Below, piece after piece: positions 9,468 to 17,147 of a stretch of 64,000 nucleotides of DNA. A program made the position numbers and the translations under genes. This DNA comes from Streptomyces aureoverticillatus (GTDB lineage Bacteria > Actinomycetota > Actinomycetes > Streptomycetales > Streptomycetaceae), in NCBI RefSeq assembly GCF_014649395.1, contig NZ_BMSY01000003.1, positions 62,001-126,000 on the forward strand. Reading direction: 5' to 3'. Position 1 is the stretch's first letter. The number at the start of each line of letters is the position of its first letter. The notes under the pieces were generated by a model. That model had not been told where the DNA came from and did no database searches. It saw only the letters and a program-made list of their open reading frames with translations.

Positions 9468-9914
9468 GGGGTCAGCCTACGGGGTCCGGCGGGGCGCCCT
9501 TGTCCGGGCGTCCGAGAGGCTGGGTGGGGTCTGTCTGTACGTTTCTACGAATCGGGTGGGGCGGGGTGTGGCCCGGCGGGGGCGTTTCGCCTTGCGGCGG
9601 GCGGGAGTTGGGGTGGGCGGCCGCCGGGGGGCGTGGCTGTTGGGGGACGCGGCCGTTGAGGTGGGCGGCCGATGACGTGGGCGGCCGATGACGTGGGCAG
9701 ACGCTGACGTGGGCAGACGCTGACGAGTGCGGACGCTGACGTGGGGCGGCCGCTGAGGTGGACAGCGGTTGCGGCGAGCGGCGGTTCCGGCGGGCGAGGG
9801 TTGCGGCGGGGCCCGGTTGCGGCGGGACCCGGCCGCGGCGAGGACCCGGTTGCGGCGGGCGGTGGCGGCGGGCCCCAGTTGGGTGGGCCGGGAACGTGGC
9901 TCCGCGGTGGTCGC
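9468..9914. other. purD-dnaX spacer, repeat-rich
   Basis: 447 bp between dnaX stop and purD start, both minus strand. The middle carries the 16-bp array at 9659-9757; flanks are looser GC repeats (GGTTGCGGCGGG and similar at 9770-9880). It must contain the purD promoter unless purD is cotranscribed with dnaX. A long frame read through it on the minus strand is Pro/Arg low complexity and I do not call it. Confidence 0.6.
9659..9757. repeat. Tandem array of a 16-bp unit, six copies
   Basis: Consensus GTGGGCGGCCGATGAC. Copies 1-2 are identical; copies 3-4 read GTGGGCAGACGCTGAC; copies 5-6 are diverged (one has an extra base). Units are directly adjacent without spacers. Confidence 0.85.
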
Positions 9915-12344
9915 CTACTCGTTCGGGTACTCCTCCACCACCGTCGCGCCCAGTTCCCTGACGATCAGGTCGTGGCCGGAGAGAGCCGAGTCGACCAGGT
10001 CCGGGTCGTCGTCCTCCGGGATGTCGTCCTCCAGGGAGACGTGCCGCCGGGGGGCGCTCGGCTCGGGGTCCCGGGCGGGGGCCGTGGAAGCGTCCCGCGC
10101 CGGCGCGGCGGACGCGGAGGCGGACCGGGCGGGCCCCGACTGCTGCGGTGCCGCGGACGGGGCGGGGGACTGCGGCGGCGCGGCCTGCTGGGGCGCGGGG
10201 CGCGGGGCCGCCGGGGCACCGCCGCCGAACCCGCTCGCTGCGGGCGGCGGGGCCGAGCCGCCGGACGGGTCGACGATCGCCTCGACCTTCCACTGCACCC
10301 CGAACTGCTCCGTCAGCGCCTGCCGCAGTACGTCCTCGCTGCCGCTGCTCGCGAAGTTGTCCCGGGCTCCCGCGTTCACGAAGCCGAGCTGGAGGGTGGT
10401 GCCGTCGAACCCGGCCACCTGCGCGTTCTGGCTGAGCAGGATCCAGGTGAAGCGGCGGCGGTTCTTGACGGCCTCGAGGATGTTCGGCCAGAGGGAGCGG
10501 GGGTCCGGGCCACCGCCGGTGTACGCCGTGGCGGGGGGTGCCGGAGCCGCCGGGGGGGCGGACGGGGCCGGGGCCGGGGGTGCGGCGGGGGCCTGTGCCG
10601 GGCTGCCGCCCGCGGGGGCCGCGGTGGGCCAGCCGCCGGGGCGGTTGGGCGCGGGGGTGGCGGTGCCGGGGCCGGTGGGGCTGGCGGGGGTCGTACCGCC
10701 GGTCGGGGCCGGGGTGCCGCTGCCCGGGGTGGAGGCCGTGGGCCAGCTCCCGGGGCGGTTGGCCGCGGGGGCCGCCGGGGGCGGGGTCTGGGCCGGCTGA
10801 GCTGGCTGGGCCGGGGGCGCGGGCTGCTGCGGGGGCGTCGGGGCCGTGGGAGCGGCGGCGGCATCGGGCTGCGCGCCCGCACCGGAACCGGCTCCGGCGG
10901 AACCGGAAGAAGCGGAACCGGAAGGAACGGAACCGGCCCCGGCCGCCCCGCCCCCCCGCACCGCGGCCCGAGCGGCCGCGGCCCCGCCTCCCGGCGGAAT
11001 CTCCGCCCCCGGCGAGCCCTGCGCCACCGAAGGACCGCCAGGACCGCCCGGACCGCCCGGACCGGGCGGCACCCCCGGCCCCGCCGGAGGCACGGCGACC
11101 CCGGGCTGCTGCACCCCGGCGTGGGCCTCGGGCCCGGGAACGTACCCCATCGAAGGGGCCGCGGCGGGCCCTCCGGCCATGAAGTTGCCGCCGCGCTCGA
11201 GGCGGTCGAGGCGGGCCATGACGGAGCGCTCGTCGTCGTACGCCGCGGGGAGCAGCACGCGGGCGCAGATCAGCTCGAGCTGCAGCCGGGGCGAGGTGGC
11301 CCCGCGCATCTCGGTGAGTCCTTCGTTGACGATGTCGGCGGCGCGGCTGAGCTCGGCGCCGCCGAACACGGATGCCTGCGCCGTCATCCGCTCGACCACG
11401 TCGGCGGGGGCGTCGATGAGCCCCTTCTCGCCGGCGTCGGGCACGGCCGCGAGGATCACCAGGTCACGGAGCCGCTCGAGCAGGTCGGCGACGAACCGCC
11501 GCGGGTCGTTGCCGCCCTCGATGACGCGGTCCACGATCTCGAAGGCCGCGCCGCCGTCACCGGAGGCGAAGGCCTCGACGACGGAGTCGAGGAGCGATCC
11601 GTCCGTGTACCCGAGCAGGCCCGTGGCCATGGCATACGTCACACCGTCCTCGCGGGCGCCCGCGAGGAGCTGGTCCATGACGGACATGGAGTCACGCACG
11701 GACCCGGCGCCGGCGCGCACGACGAGCGGCAGCACGCCGTCCTCGATGGGGATGCCCTCGCGCCCGCACACCTCGCCGAGATAGTCGCGCAGGGTGCCCG
11801 GGGGGACGAGCCGGAACGGATAGTGGTGCGTACGCGACCGGATGGTCCCGATGACCTTCTCGGGCTCCGTCGTCGCGAAGATGAACTTGAGGTGCTCCGG
11901 CGGCTCTTCGACGACCTTCAGGAGGGCGTTGAAACCGGCCGACGTGACCATGTGGGCCTCGTCGATGATGTAGATCTTGTACCGGCTGGAGGCCGGGCCG
12001 AAGAAGGCCTTCTCGCGGAGGTCACGGGCGTCGTCCACGCCACCGTGCGAGGCGGCGTCGATCTCGATGACGTCGATCGAACCCGGTCCGTTCCGCGCGA
12101 GGTCGCGGCAGGACTGGCACTCGCCGCAGGGGGTCGGAGTGGGACCTTGCTCACAGTTCAGACACCGGGCGAGGATGCGCGCGCTCGTCGTCTTGCCGCA
12201 GCCGCGCGGGCCACTGAACAGGTACGCGTGATTGACCCGGTTGTTCCGCAGCGCCTGCTGCAGCGGGTCGGTCACATGCTCCTGCCCGATGACCTCGGCG
12301 AACGACTCCGGGCGATAACGGCGGTACAGCGCGAGAGACGACAC
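9915..12344 (-). CDS. dnaX: DNA polymerase III subunit gamma/tau
   Basis: 809 residues from the GTG giving MSSLALYRRYRP; the longer frame to 12431 would overlap the SRP RNA and is rejected. It is the clamp-loader ATPase of the replisome. AAA+ motifs: Walker A GPRGCGKTT (about 45-53), the four-Cys zinc module CLNCEQGPTPTPCGECQSC, DEAHM in place of Walker B, FATTEPEKV sensor 1 and the arginine finger region TIRSRTHHYPF. Domain III follows to about residue 370. Residues ~390-650 are a Pro/Ala/Gly linker, then a folded tau-like segment (SLWPNILEAVKNRRRFTWILL) and an acidic C-terminus. The linker is long even for a GC-rich actinomycete. No slippery frameshift signal for a separate gamma product was noticed. 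Confidence 0.96.
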   Translation of the reverse strand: MSSLALYRRYRPESFAEVIGQEHVTDPLQQALRNNRVNHAYLFSGPRGCGKTTSARILARCLNCEQGPTPTPCGECQSCRDLARNGPGSIDVIEIDAASHGGVDDARDLREKAFFGPASSRYKIYIIDEAHMVTSAGFNALLKVVEEPPEHLKFIFATTEPEKVIGTIRSRTHHYPFRLVPPGTLRDYLGEVCGREGIPIEDGVLPLVVRAGAGSVRDSMSVMDQLLAGAREDGVTYAMATGLLGYTDGSLLDSVVEAFASGDGGAAFEIVDRVIEGGNDPRRFVADLLERLRDLVILAAVPDAGEKGLIDAPADVVERMTAQASVFGGAELSRAADIVNEGLTEMRGATSPRLQLELICARVLLPAAYDDERSVMARLDRLERGGNFMAGGPAAAPSMGYVPGPEAHAGVQQPGVAVPPAGPGVPPGPGGPGGPGGPSVAQGSPGAEIPPGGGAAAARAAVRGGGAAGAGSVPSGSASSGSAGAGSGAGAQPDAAAAPTAPTPPQQPAPPAQPAQPAQTPPPAAPAANRPGSWPTASTPGSGTPAPTGGTTPASPTGPGTATPAPNRPGGWPTAAPAGGSPAQAPAAPPAPAPSAPPAAPAPPATAYTGGGPDPRSLWPNILEAVKNRRRFTWILLSQNAQVAGFDGTTLQLGFVNAGARDNFASSGSEDVLRQALTEQFGVQWKVEAIVDPSGGSAPPPAASGFGGGAPAAPRPAPQQAAPPQSPAPSAAPQQSGPARSASASAAPARDASTAPARDPEPSAPRRHVSLEDDIPEDDDPDLVDSALSGHDLIVRELGATVVEEYPNE

Positions 12345-12422
12345 GTATACGAGGTTATAGGCGCCCACTGACAACCAGCACCGCCCGGCCCCACGGGGCC
12401 CACCCGCCCCGGAACGCGAAGC

Positions 12423-12508
12423 GCCCCCCACGCACCCGCCAGAGCCGACCTACCCTTGCTGCCTTCCGGCCCTGGGGGAGTTCAGTCAGATAGCGCCGCG
12501 TGAGGGGC
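12423..12508 (-). ncRNA. ffs: 4.5S signal recognition particle RNA
   Basis: On the minus strand the conserved SRP apical domain is present: CCAGGGCCGGAAGGCAGC then AAGGGTAGGTCGGC. The ends pair, GCCCCTCACGC with GCGTGGGGGGC (one G-U), giving an 86-base RNA of the small bacterial type. It lies just upstream of dnaX on the same strand, a common place in actinobacteria. It acts with Ffh in membrane-protein targeting. Exact ends are inferred from pairing. Confidence 0.93.
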
Positions 12509-12641
12509 TGACGCCCAGCCTAGCGGATCCCCGGGGGCGAAAGCGACGCCGGGAGGCACCCTTCCGACCTCGGGAAGCCGTCGATGTCCTCGGACGGATC
12601 GTGTTCGCGAGCACTGCCCAACGTCTTGTATTGTTTGCGGC

Positions 12642-12726
12642 GGAGGATTCGCCTAGTGGCCTAGGGCGCACGCTTGGAAAGCGTGTTGGGGGCAACCCCT
12701 CACGAGTTCGAATCTCGTATCCTCCG
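12642..12726 (+). tRNA. tRNA-Ser (GGA)
   Basis: Class II tRNA: acceptor GGAGGAT/ATCCTCC, anticodon loop TTGGAAA (anticodon GGA) in stem CACGC/GCGTG, a long variable arm TTGGGGGCAACCCCTC, and T-arm ACGAG TTCGAAT CTCGT. CCA is encoded at 12727-12729. Confidence 0.97.
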
Positions 12727-12744
12727 CCAGTGCCTCACCGGGCA

Positions 12745-12790
12745 CGATGTCGAAGGGCCCCACCGCTTGCGGTGGGGCCCTTCGACATCG
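12745..12790. terminator. Perfect 46-bp inverted repeat after tRNA-Ser(GGA)
   Basis: Two 22-base arms (left begins CGATGTCGAAGGGCCCCACC) around a TT loop. It lies between the convergent tRNA-Ser and glycosyltransferase genes and can terminate both. Confidence 0.8.
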
Positions 12791-12800
12791 GTGGTCGCGG

Positions 12801-14018
12801 CTACCGGTCCGTGGCCGCGAGCAGCAGCTTCGCCGCCGTCGTCGTCCCGTCGGTGGGGAGCGTGGCGGCCACGGTGGTCGCTCGGGTGCGGGTGCCGGGG
12901 GTCAGGGCCGTTCTGAGCGCGGTCGACAGGGACTCGGCGGTCGGGGTCGGGCCGGGATGGGCCGTGCCGATGCCCAGGTCGGCGACGCGGTCGGCGAAGT
13001 ACGGCTGGTCCGCCCCCTGGGGCACGACCACCTGGGGTGCGCCGGCCAGGGCGGCCGTCGTCGTCGTGCCCGAGCCACCGTGGTGCACGACGGCCGCCAC
13101 CTGGCGAAACAGCGCCTGATGGTTGACCTCGCCGACCACGAAGCAGTCGTCCTGGTCGTCGATCAGGGCCAGGCCGGCCCAGCCCCGGGAGAGAACCGTG
13201 CGGCGGCCCAGCGCGCGGATCGCCTCGACGGCCGCCCGGGCGACGTCCTGCGGGGCGCCCAGGGGGACGCTGCCGAAGCCCACGTACACCGGGGGTGTGC
13301 CGGCGTCCAGGAACTCCACCAGCTCGGCGGGGAGCGGGCGTTCGTCCGGCAGGACCCACGCTCCGGTCTGCACCACGCCGAGGTCCGTCGGCTGCCACGG
13401 GGCCAGGACCGGGTCCGCGGCCAGCCACGGGTGGTCGGTGAAGGCGTAGTCGCGGACGTTGTCCACCGGGGACAGGCCGGCCGACGCCCGCCGGGTGTTG
13501 AGCAGCTCGCCGAACATCGTGTTCGCGATCTCGGCGTCCTCGTCCCACAGCGCCTTGTTGTCGGTCACGCCCGGCGGCAACGGCCGGCCCCGCCGCGCGG
13601 GCGGCCTGCGGTACGGCGACGGCAGGCTGACGGGCTGGTGGCTCGCGTGTACGTAGCGGACGCCCAGCTTCTCGGCCACCGACCGCGCGCCCGCCGTGAC
13701 CGGCAACGGGCCCGTCGCCACCAGCGCGTCACACCCCTCGGCCGCCGCGGCGACCGTGTCGAACTGCGCGGCCATCAACGCGGCCGCGCGCTCGGCCAGG
13801 CCCGCCGCCGACCCCGGCGCCACCGTGGTCACCAGCGGGCGCACCGGCGCGCCGGTCGGCACCAGGGGCACACCGGCCTCGGCCAGCCGCTCCGCGAACT
13901 CCTCGTCCGGCGGCGCGCACACCCGCGCCTCCGCCCCGAGCTCCCGCAACCGCACCGCGAGGCCCGCCATCGGTTCGACGCTCCCGCGCGACCCGTACGT
14001 CGAGATCAACACACGCAT
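12801..14018 (-). CDS. MGT/GT1-family glycosyltransferase (macrolide/UGT-like)
   Basis: 405 residues, GT-B fold. The N-terminal acceptor domain opens MRVLISTYGSRGSVEPMAGL, typical of the antibiotic/sterol glucosyltransferase group. The C-terminal nucleotide-sugar domain has VYVGFGSVPLG, RTVLSRGWAGL and the signature AAVVHHGGSGTTTTAALAGAPQVVVPQGADQPYFADRV near residues 310-355; the His-Gly-Gly-Ser-Gly-Thr core is intact. Such enzymes transfer a sugar from UDP- or dTDP-sugar to a lipophilic acceptor, in self-resistance or drug inactivation. No biosynthetic cluster surrounds it. A five-fold 10-bp repeat lies just upstream of its start. Confidence 0.85.
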   Translation of the reverse strand: MRVLISTYGSRGSVEPMAGLAVRLRELGAEARVCAPPDEEFAERLAEAGVPLVPTGAPVRPLVTTVAPGSAAGLAERAAALMAAQFDTVAAAAEGCDALVATGPLPVTAGARSVAEKLGVRYVHASHQPVSLPSPYRRPPARRGRPLPPGVTDNKALWDEDAEIANTMFGELLNTRRASAGLSPVDNVRDYAFTDHPWLAADPVLAPWQPTDLGVVQTGAWVLPDERPLPAELVEFLDAGTPPVYVGFGSVPLGAPQDVARAAVEAIRALGRRTVLSRGWAGLALIDDQDDCFVVGEVNHQALFRQVAAVVHHGGSGTTTTAALAGAPQVVVPQGADQPYFADRVADLGIGTAHPGPTPTAESLSTALRTALTPGTRTRATTVAATLPTDGTTTAAKLLLAATDR

Positions 14019-14040
14019 TTCGTCCGCCCATTCATGCAGT

Positions 14041-14090
14041 TTCTGACAGGTTCTGACGGGTTCTTACGGGTTCTTACGGGTTCTGACAGG
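14041..14090. repeat. Five tandem copies of a 10-bp unit upstream of the glycosyltransferase
   Basis: Units read TTCTGACAGG, TTCTGACGGG, TTCTTACGGG, TTCTTACGGG, TTCTGACAGG, exactly adjacent. A 10-bp period places each copy on the same face of the helix, 23 bp upstream of the glycosyltransferase ATG, so it may be a regulator binding array. Confidence 0.85.
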
Positions 14091-14159
14091 CTCCGGCGCG
14101 GGTTCGCGGCGCGCGGGCTCCGCTTCGGGCCGGTCACTCAGGTGGCGCGCGGCGCCGGG

Positions 14160-15041
14160 CTACAGGTCGAGCTGGTACTCGTGGGCCGTGTGTGTCGGCA
14201 GGTAGCCGAGCTCGTCGTTGACGCGCCGCATGTGCGGGTTGTTGTCGGCGGTGTCGGTCAGCAGGCCGCCGAGGCGGGGGTGGCGTTCGTGGGCCCGCAC
14301 GATCGAGGCGGCCTTCATCCAGCGGGCGAGGCCGCGGCCGCGGTGCTCGGGCAGCACCGCGGTGCCGTAGTGCTGGGCGTCGCCCGTCCCGTCGCCGGGG
14401 ACGACCAGTTCGGTGAAGCCGACGACGGCGCCGTCCGAGCGGTCCACGGCCGCCACGGTGTGGAGGATGTCCCCGCGCGCGGACACAGCGGCCGCCGCCG
14501 CCCGTACGCGGTCTAGGTCCCAGGCCACCGTGCCGTAGTCGACGGCGCCCATCGGCATGTCGTCCATGGCCCGGCGCGACGCCACGTAGGTGTCGGCGAG
14601 TTCGTCGGGCACCGTCCCCTCCCACGCCGTCAACCGGTAGCCGGGGTGCGGCTTCTCGGCCAGGGCGGTGAGTGCGGGCAGGTCCGCGTCGGCCAGTGGC
14701 AGCCGGGCGTACGTGAGGGCCAGCGCGGCGCGGAAGCCTCCTGCGGTGAGGAAGGCGGCGCCGGGGGATCCGGCCCCGGCCTGGGCGATGACGGTGCTCC
14801 GGCCGTCCCGGCGGGCGGCGGCGACGGCCGCGTCGAGCAGCAGGGTGCCCACCCGCCCGCGCCGTTCGGCGGGGTGGACCTGTACGTCCAGTTCGGCGAG
14901 GTGGCGCTGGCCCTCCCTGGTGAACAGGCGCAGGAAGGCGTGCCCGGCGGGGCGCCCGTCGGGGCCGGCGGCCAGCCAGGCCAGGCGACGGCCGGCCGAG
15001 GTCTCTTCGGGGTCGGTCAGGGCGGTGATGCGTATGGACAA
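14160..15041 (-). CDS. GNAT-family N-acetyltransferase, two-domain
   Basis: 293 residues, ATG start MSIRITALTDP. Two GNAT-like halves are visible. The first has VHPAERRGRVGTLLLDAAVA (about 75-95) with a acetyl-CoA loop resembling R-x-x-G-x-G/A. The second has DAQHYGTAVLPEHRGRGLARWMKAASI (about 220-245) with the canonical RGRGLA, followed by NPHMRRVNDELGYLPTHTAHEYQ, typical of the last strand of GNAT domains. Substrate is unknown; tandem GNATs of this sort include mycothiol synthase relatives and antibiotic modifiers. It follows the VOC-cupin gene on the same strand with a 50-bp gap and may share its transcript. Confidence 0.85.
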   Translation of the reverse strand: MSIRITALTDPEETSAGRRLAWLAAGPDGRPAGHAFLRLFTREGQRHLAELDVQVHPAERRGRVGTLLLDAAVAAARRDGRSTVIAQAGAGSPGAAFLTAGGFRAALALTYARLPLADADLPALTALAEKPHPGYRLTAWEGTVPDELADTYVASRRAMDDMPMGAVDYGTVAWDLDRVRAAAAAVSARGDILHTVAAVDRSDGAVVGFTELVVPGDGTGDAQHYGTAVLPEHRGRGLARWMKAASIVRAHERHPRLGGLLTDTADNNPHMRRVNDELGYLPTHTAHEYQLDL

Positions 15042-15091
15042 GCTGTCTCCGTCAGTGGAAGAAGGACGAGTCAGGGAGGGCTGCGCGGCTG

Positions 15092-16018
15092 CTACTGGGC
15101 CCAGGGCAGGGTGCGGGTGCCTTCCGTACCGGGTACGGAGGCCACTCCGTCCGCACGCATGGCGACGTGGGCCTCGGCCGCCTGCGGGGCGTGGACCTGG
15201 CGGAGGACGTCCGGCGGGAGAACGAAGGTCTGGCCGGCCGAGATCTTCTCGGTGCGGCCGGCGCAGGTGACGTCGAGGACGCCCGCGGTCACCGTCCAGA
15301 CCTGTTCGCGGCTGATGGCGTGTTCGGGGCCGGTCTGGCCCGCCTCCATCGCGACGGTCCAGGTGCTGAGTTCCGCGCTGCCCCGGCTGGGGGCGGCCAG
15401 GCCGGTCATGCGGGCGTTCGGGGACTCGGTGACGTTCTCGGCGGTGGGGGTGATCACGAGCAGGGCGGGCTCCTCGTCGCGCACGGGCTCGGCGTCCTGC
15501 GCGGACGCTGCGTTCTGCGCGGGCTCATCGTTCTGTACGGCCCCGTCCTGCGTGGACTCGCCGTCCTGCGCGGCCCATTCCACGAACTGGACGACGACGC
15601 CGTTCGGGTCGGTGAGCTGGAACAGCCGCTCGCCCCAAGGCTCTTCGCGCAGCGGCATGGTGATCGGGGCGCCGGCCTCGCGCAGGCGCCGCTCCTCGGC
15701 CTCGATGTCGGTGACGGTGAGCGCGAAGATCAGGCCCGCGGCCCGCTGGTCGCGCTGCTCGGGCGGCAGCACCTCGCTGCCGCTGCGGAGCAGCACGATG
15801 TCGGCGGCGGCATCACCGCGGGTCAGGGACGCGAAGCCGTCGGCGGCCATGGCGACCTCGTACCCGAGGTGGGTGCGGAAGAACTCACGCGAGGCGGCCA
15901 CGTCGGCGACGGTGAGGGACACGGTGGAGGCGGTGACGTTCAGGGCAACTCCTGGAAGAAGGCGGGGCGTACCAAGTACGGGTGCGGCAGGCGTCTCAGG
16001 CGTGTGAGCTGTCGTCAT
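15092..16018 (-). CDS. VOC (glyoxalase-like) domain fused to a cupin domain
   Basis: 308 residues. The ATG at 16018 is preceded by GAGG six bases upstream. The VOC half (about 25-150) starts with NVTASTVSLTVADVAASREF and ends in LFQLTDPNGVVVQFVEWA, the usual betaalphabetabetabeta ends of bleomycin-resistance/glyoxalase folds. A ~50-residue linker rich in QDGESTQ/QNDEPAQN-type repeats follows. The cupin half (about 205-300) contains EHAISREQVWTVTAGVLDV and LPPDVLRQVHAP, with one His in each motif. VOC-cupin fusions of this order are uncommon in my experience; a small-molecule binding or isomerase/dioxygenase role is possible. It stands divergent from the TetR gene at 16372, which may regulate it. 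Confidence 0.8.
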   Translation of the reverse strand: MTTAHTPETPAAPVLGTPRLLPGVALNVTASTVSLTVADVAASREFFRTHLGYEVAMAADGFASLTRGDAAADIVLLRSGSEVLPPEQRDQRAAGLIFALTVTDIEAEERRLREAGAPITMPLREEPWGERLFQLTDPNGVVVQFVEWAAQDGESTQDGAVQNDEPAQNAASAQDAEPVRDEEPALLVITPTAENVTESPNARMTGLAAPSRGSAELSTWTVAMEAGQTGPEHAISREQVWTVTAGVLDVTCAGRTEKISAGQTFVLPPDVLRQVHAPQAAEAHVAMRADGVASVPGTEGTRTLPWAQ

Positions 16019-16269
16019 CGGTTACCTCGACGGCCGGGTCCGCGCTGGTGGTGAGCGAGCGGGACAGGACGATTCGCCGGAGCGGGGCGTACGGCCTTGT
16101 GAGGCTCATGGTCAAGCCCGGGGCGCACGTGCCCGGTCCCGTCAGGGCCGTGCCGAAGCGTTGCGTCGAGCGTGTCCGCGAGGCCGAGTGCCGTGCGGTC
16201 CGGCGCGGGAAGGGCGTCCGCGAACTGGGTGGTGATGGTGGCGCCGACGAAGTACGTGAGCTTGGGCAA
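15996..16269 (-). pseudogene. Decayed dihydrofolate reductase-family (RibD C-terminal) gene fragment
   Basis: The frame from the ATG at 16269 begins MPKLTYFVGATI, as in actinobacterial RibD_C reductases (K-L-T-Y-F-V). The middle keeps echoes such as DTLDATLRHG (family: D-T-F-D-x-x-L-x-G-R) and RPGL. From about 16110 the homology continues in another frame as RPYAPLRRIVLSRSL and DPAVEVTDDD, which matches the family's P-Y-x-H-L-x-x-x-V-x-S-R-x-L strand. So the gene carries a frameshift and internal losses, and it ends in the start of the VOC-cupin gene after only ~95 codons instead of ~190. Confidence 0.7.
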
Positions 16270-16318
16270 ATGCAGGTCCGTTCACTGAGGGGATTTTTGC
16301 AACGGACGTAACTTTAGC

Positions 16319-16371
16319 CAGGGCCCCTTGGTTCGTCAAGCATATTTTTATGTTGGATGTAAGATTCCCTC
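16319..16371 (+). promoter_or_regulatory. AT-rich promoter region of the TetR gene
   Basis: A markedly AT-rich island (CATATTTTTATGTTGG in the middle) in an otherwise ~73% GC region, ending at the TetR ATG. It holds the promoter and probably an operator; a clean palindrome was not found. Confidence 0.5.
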
Positions 16372-17013
16372 ATGACTACTGAGATGGGGCTCCGTGAGTC
16401 CAAGAAGCAGGAGACAAGGCAGCTGATCTCCGACTGCGCCACCAGGCTCTTCATCGAGCGGGGCTTCGAGCGGACCACCATCGCGGAGATCGCCGCCGCT
16501 GCCCGCGTGGCCAAGAAGACGGTCACCAACTACTTCCCCCGCAAGGAAGACCTGGCCCTCGACCACCACGAGGCGTTCACCGAGGGCCTGGCCCGGGCCG
16601 TCGCCGAGCGCGGGCCCGACGAGGAGCCGCTCGCCGCCCTGGGGCGGACGTTCCGCGCCGCCCTCCTCGAGCACAACCCCGTCGTCGGCTTCACCGGCAC
16701 CGCGTTCGCCCGCATGGTCGCCGACAGCCCCACCCTCACCGCCCGGCTGCGCGAACTGCACGACCTGCGGGAGGAGGCGCTCGCCGCGGCACTGACCGCC
16801 GCCACCCCGGACTCCGCCCCGGCCATCGCGCCCCGGGCCGGCGCCGCCCTGATCGCCGCCGCGGACCGGCTGCTGTTCCGGCGCGTCCAGGAACTCACCC
16901 TGGCCGGCCGCACCGACGACGAGATCGAGGCCACGCTGCTCCCGGAGGCCGACCACCTCCGTGCCCTCCTCGCCGCCGCCCTCGGCAACGACCCGACCAC
17001 CATGACCTGGTGA
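16372..17013 (+). CDS. TetR-family transcriptional regulator
   Basis: 213 residues. The N-terminal HTH is canonical: TRQLISDCATRLFIERGFERTTIAEIAAAARVAKKTVTNYFPRKED at about 15-60. The C-terminal half is an all-helical ligand/dimer domain with LAAADRLLFRR-type helices. It is divergent from the VOC-cupin/GNAT pair and may repress it. No other regulator lies between them, and the decayed reductase fragment occupies the gap. Confidence 0.9.
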   Translation: MTTEMGLRESKKQETRQLISDCATRLFIERGFERTTIAEIAAAARVAKKTVTNYFPRKEDLALDHHEAFTEGLARAVAERGPDEEPLAALGRTFRAALLEHNPVVGFTGTAFARMVADSPTLTARLRELHDLREEALAAALTAATPDSAPAIAPRAGAALIAAADRLLFRRVQELTLAGRTDDEIEATLLPEADHLRALLAAALGNDPTTMTW

Positions 17014-17147
17014 CGCCGGAGGAGGGGGCCTAGGTACACCCCAGGACACCGCCTCTCCCCATGCCGCCGGGCCCGCGTCCGCAGCAGAGTCGGGGACGTC
17101 GCACAGTACGTCCCCTACTCGGCGAACGGACGGACAAGAGGCCCGCC

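Noticed and set aside
9472-10293. Minus-strand frame through the dnaX end and the repeat region
   Set aside because: Reads as Pro/Arg low complexity in a different frame from DnaX and crosses the 16-bp array; no ribosome site.
12345-12431. N-terminal extension of dnaX to 12431
   Set aside because: It would overlap the SRP RNA gene; the conserved start MSSLALYRRYRP is at 12344.
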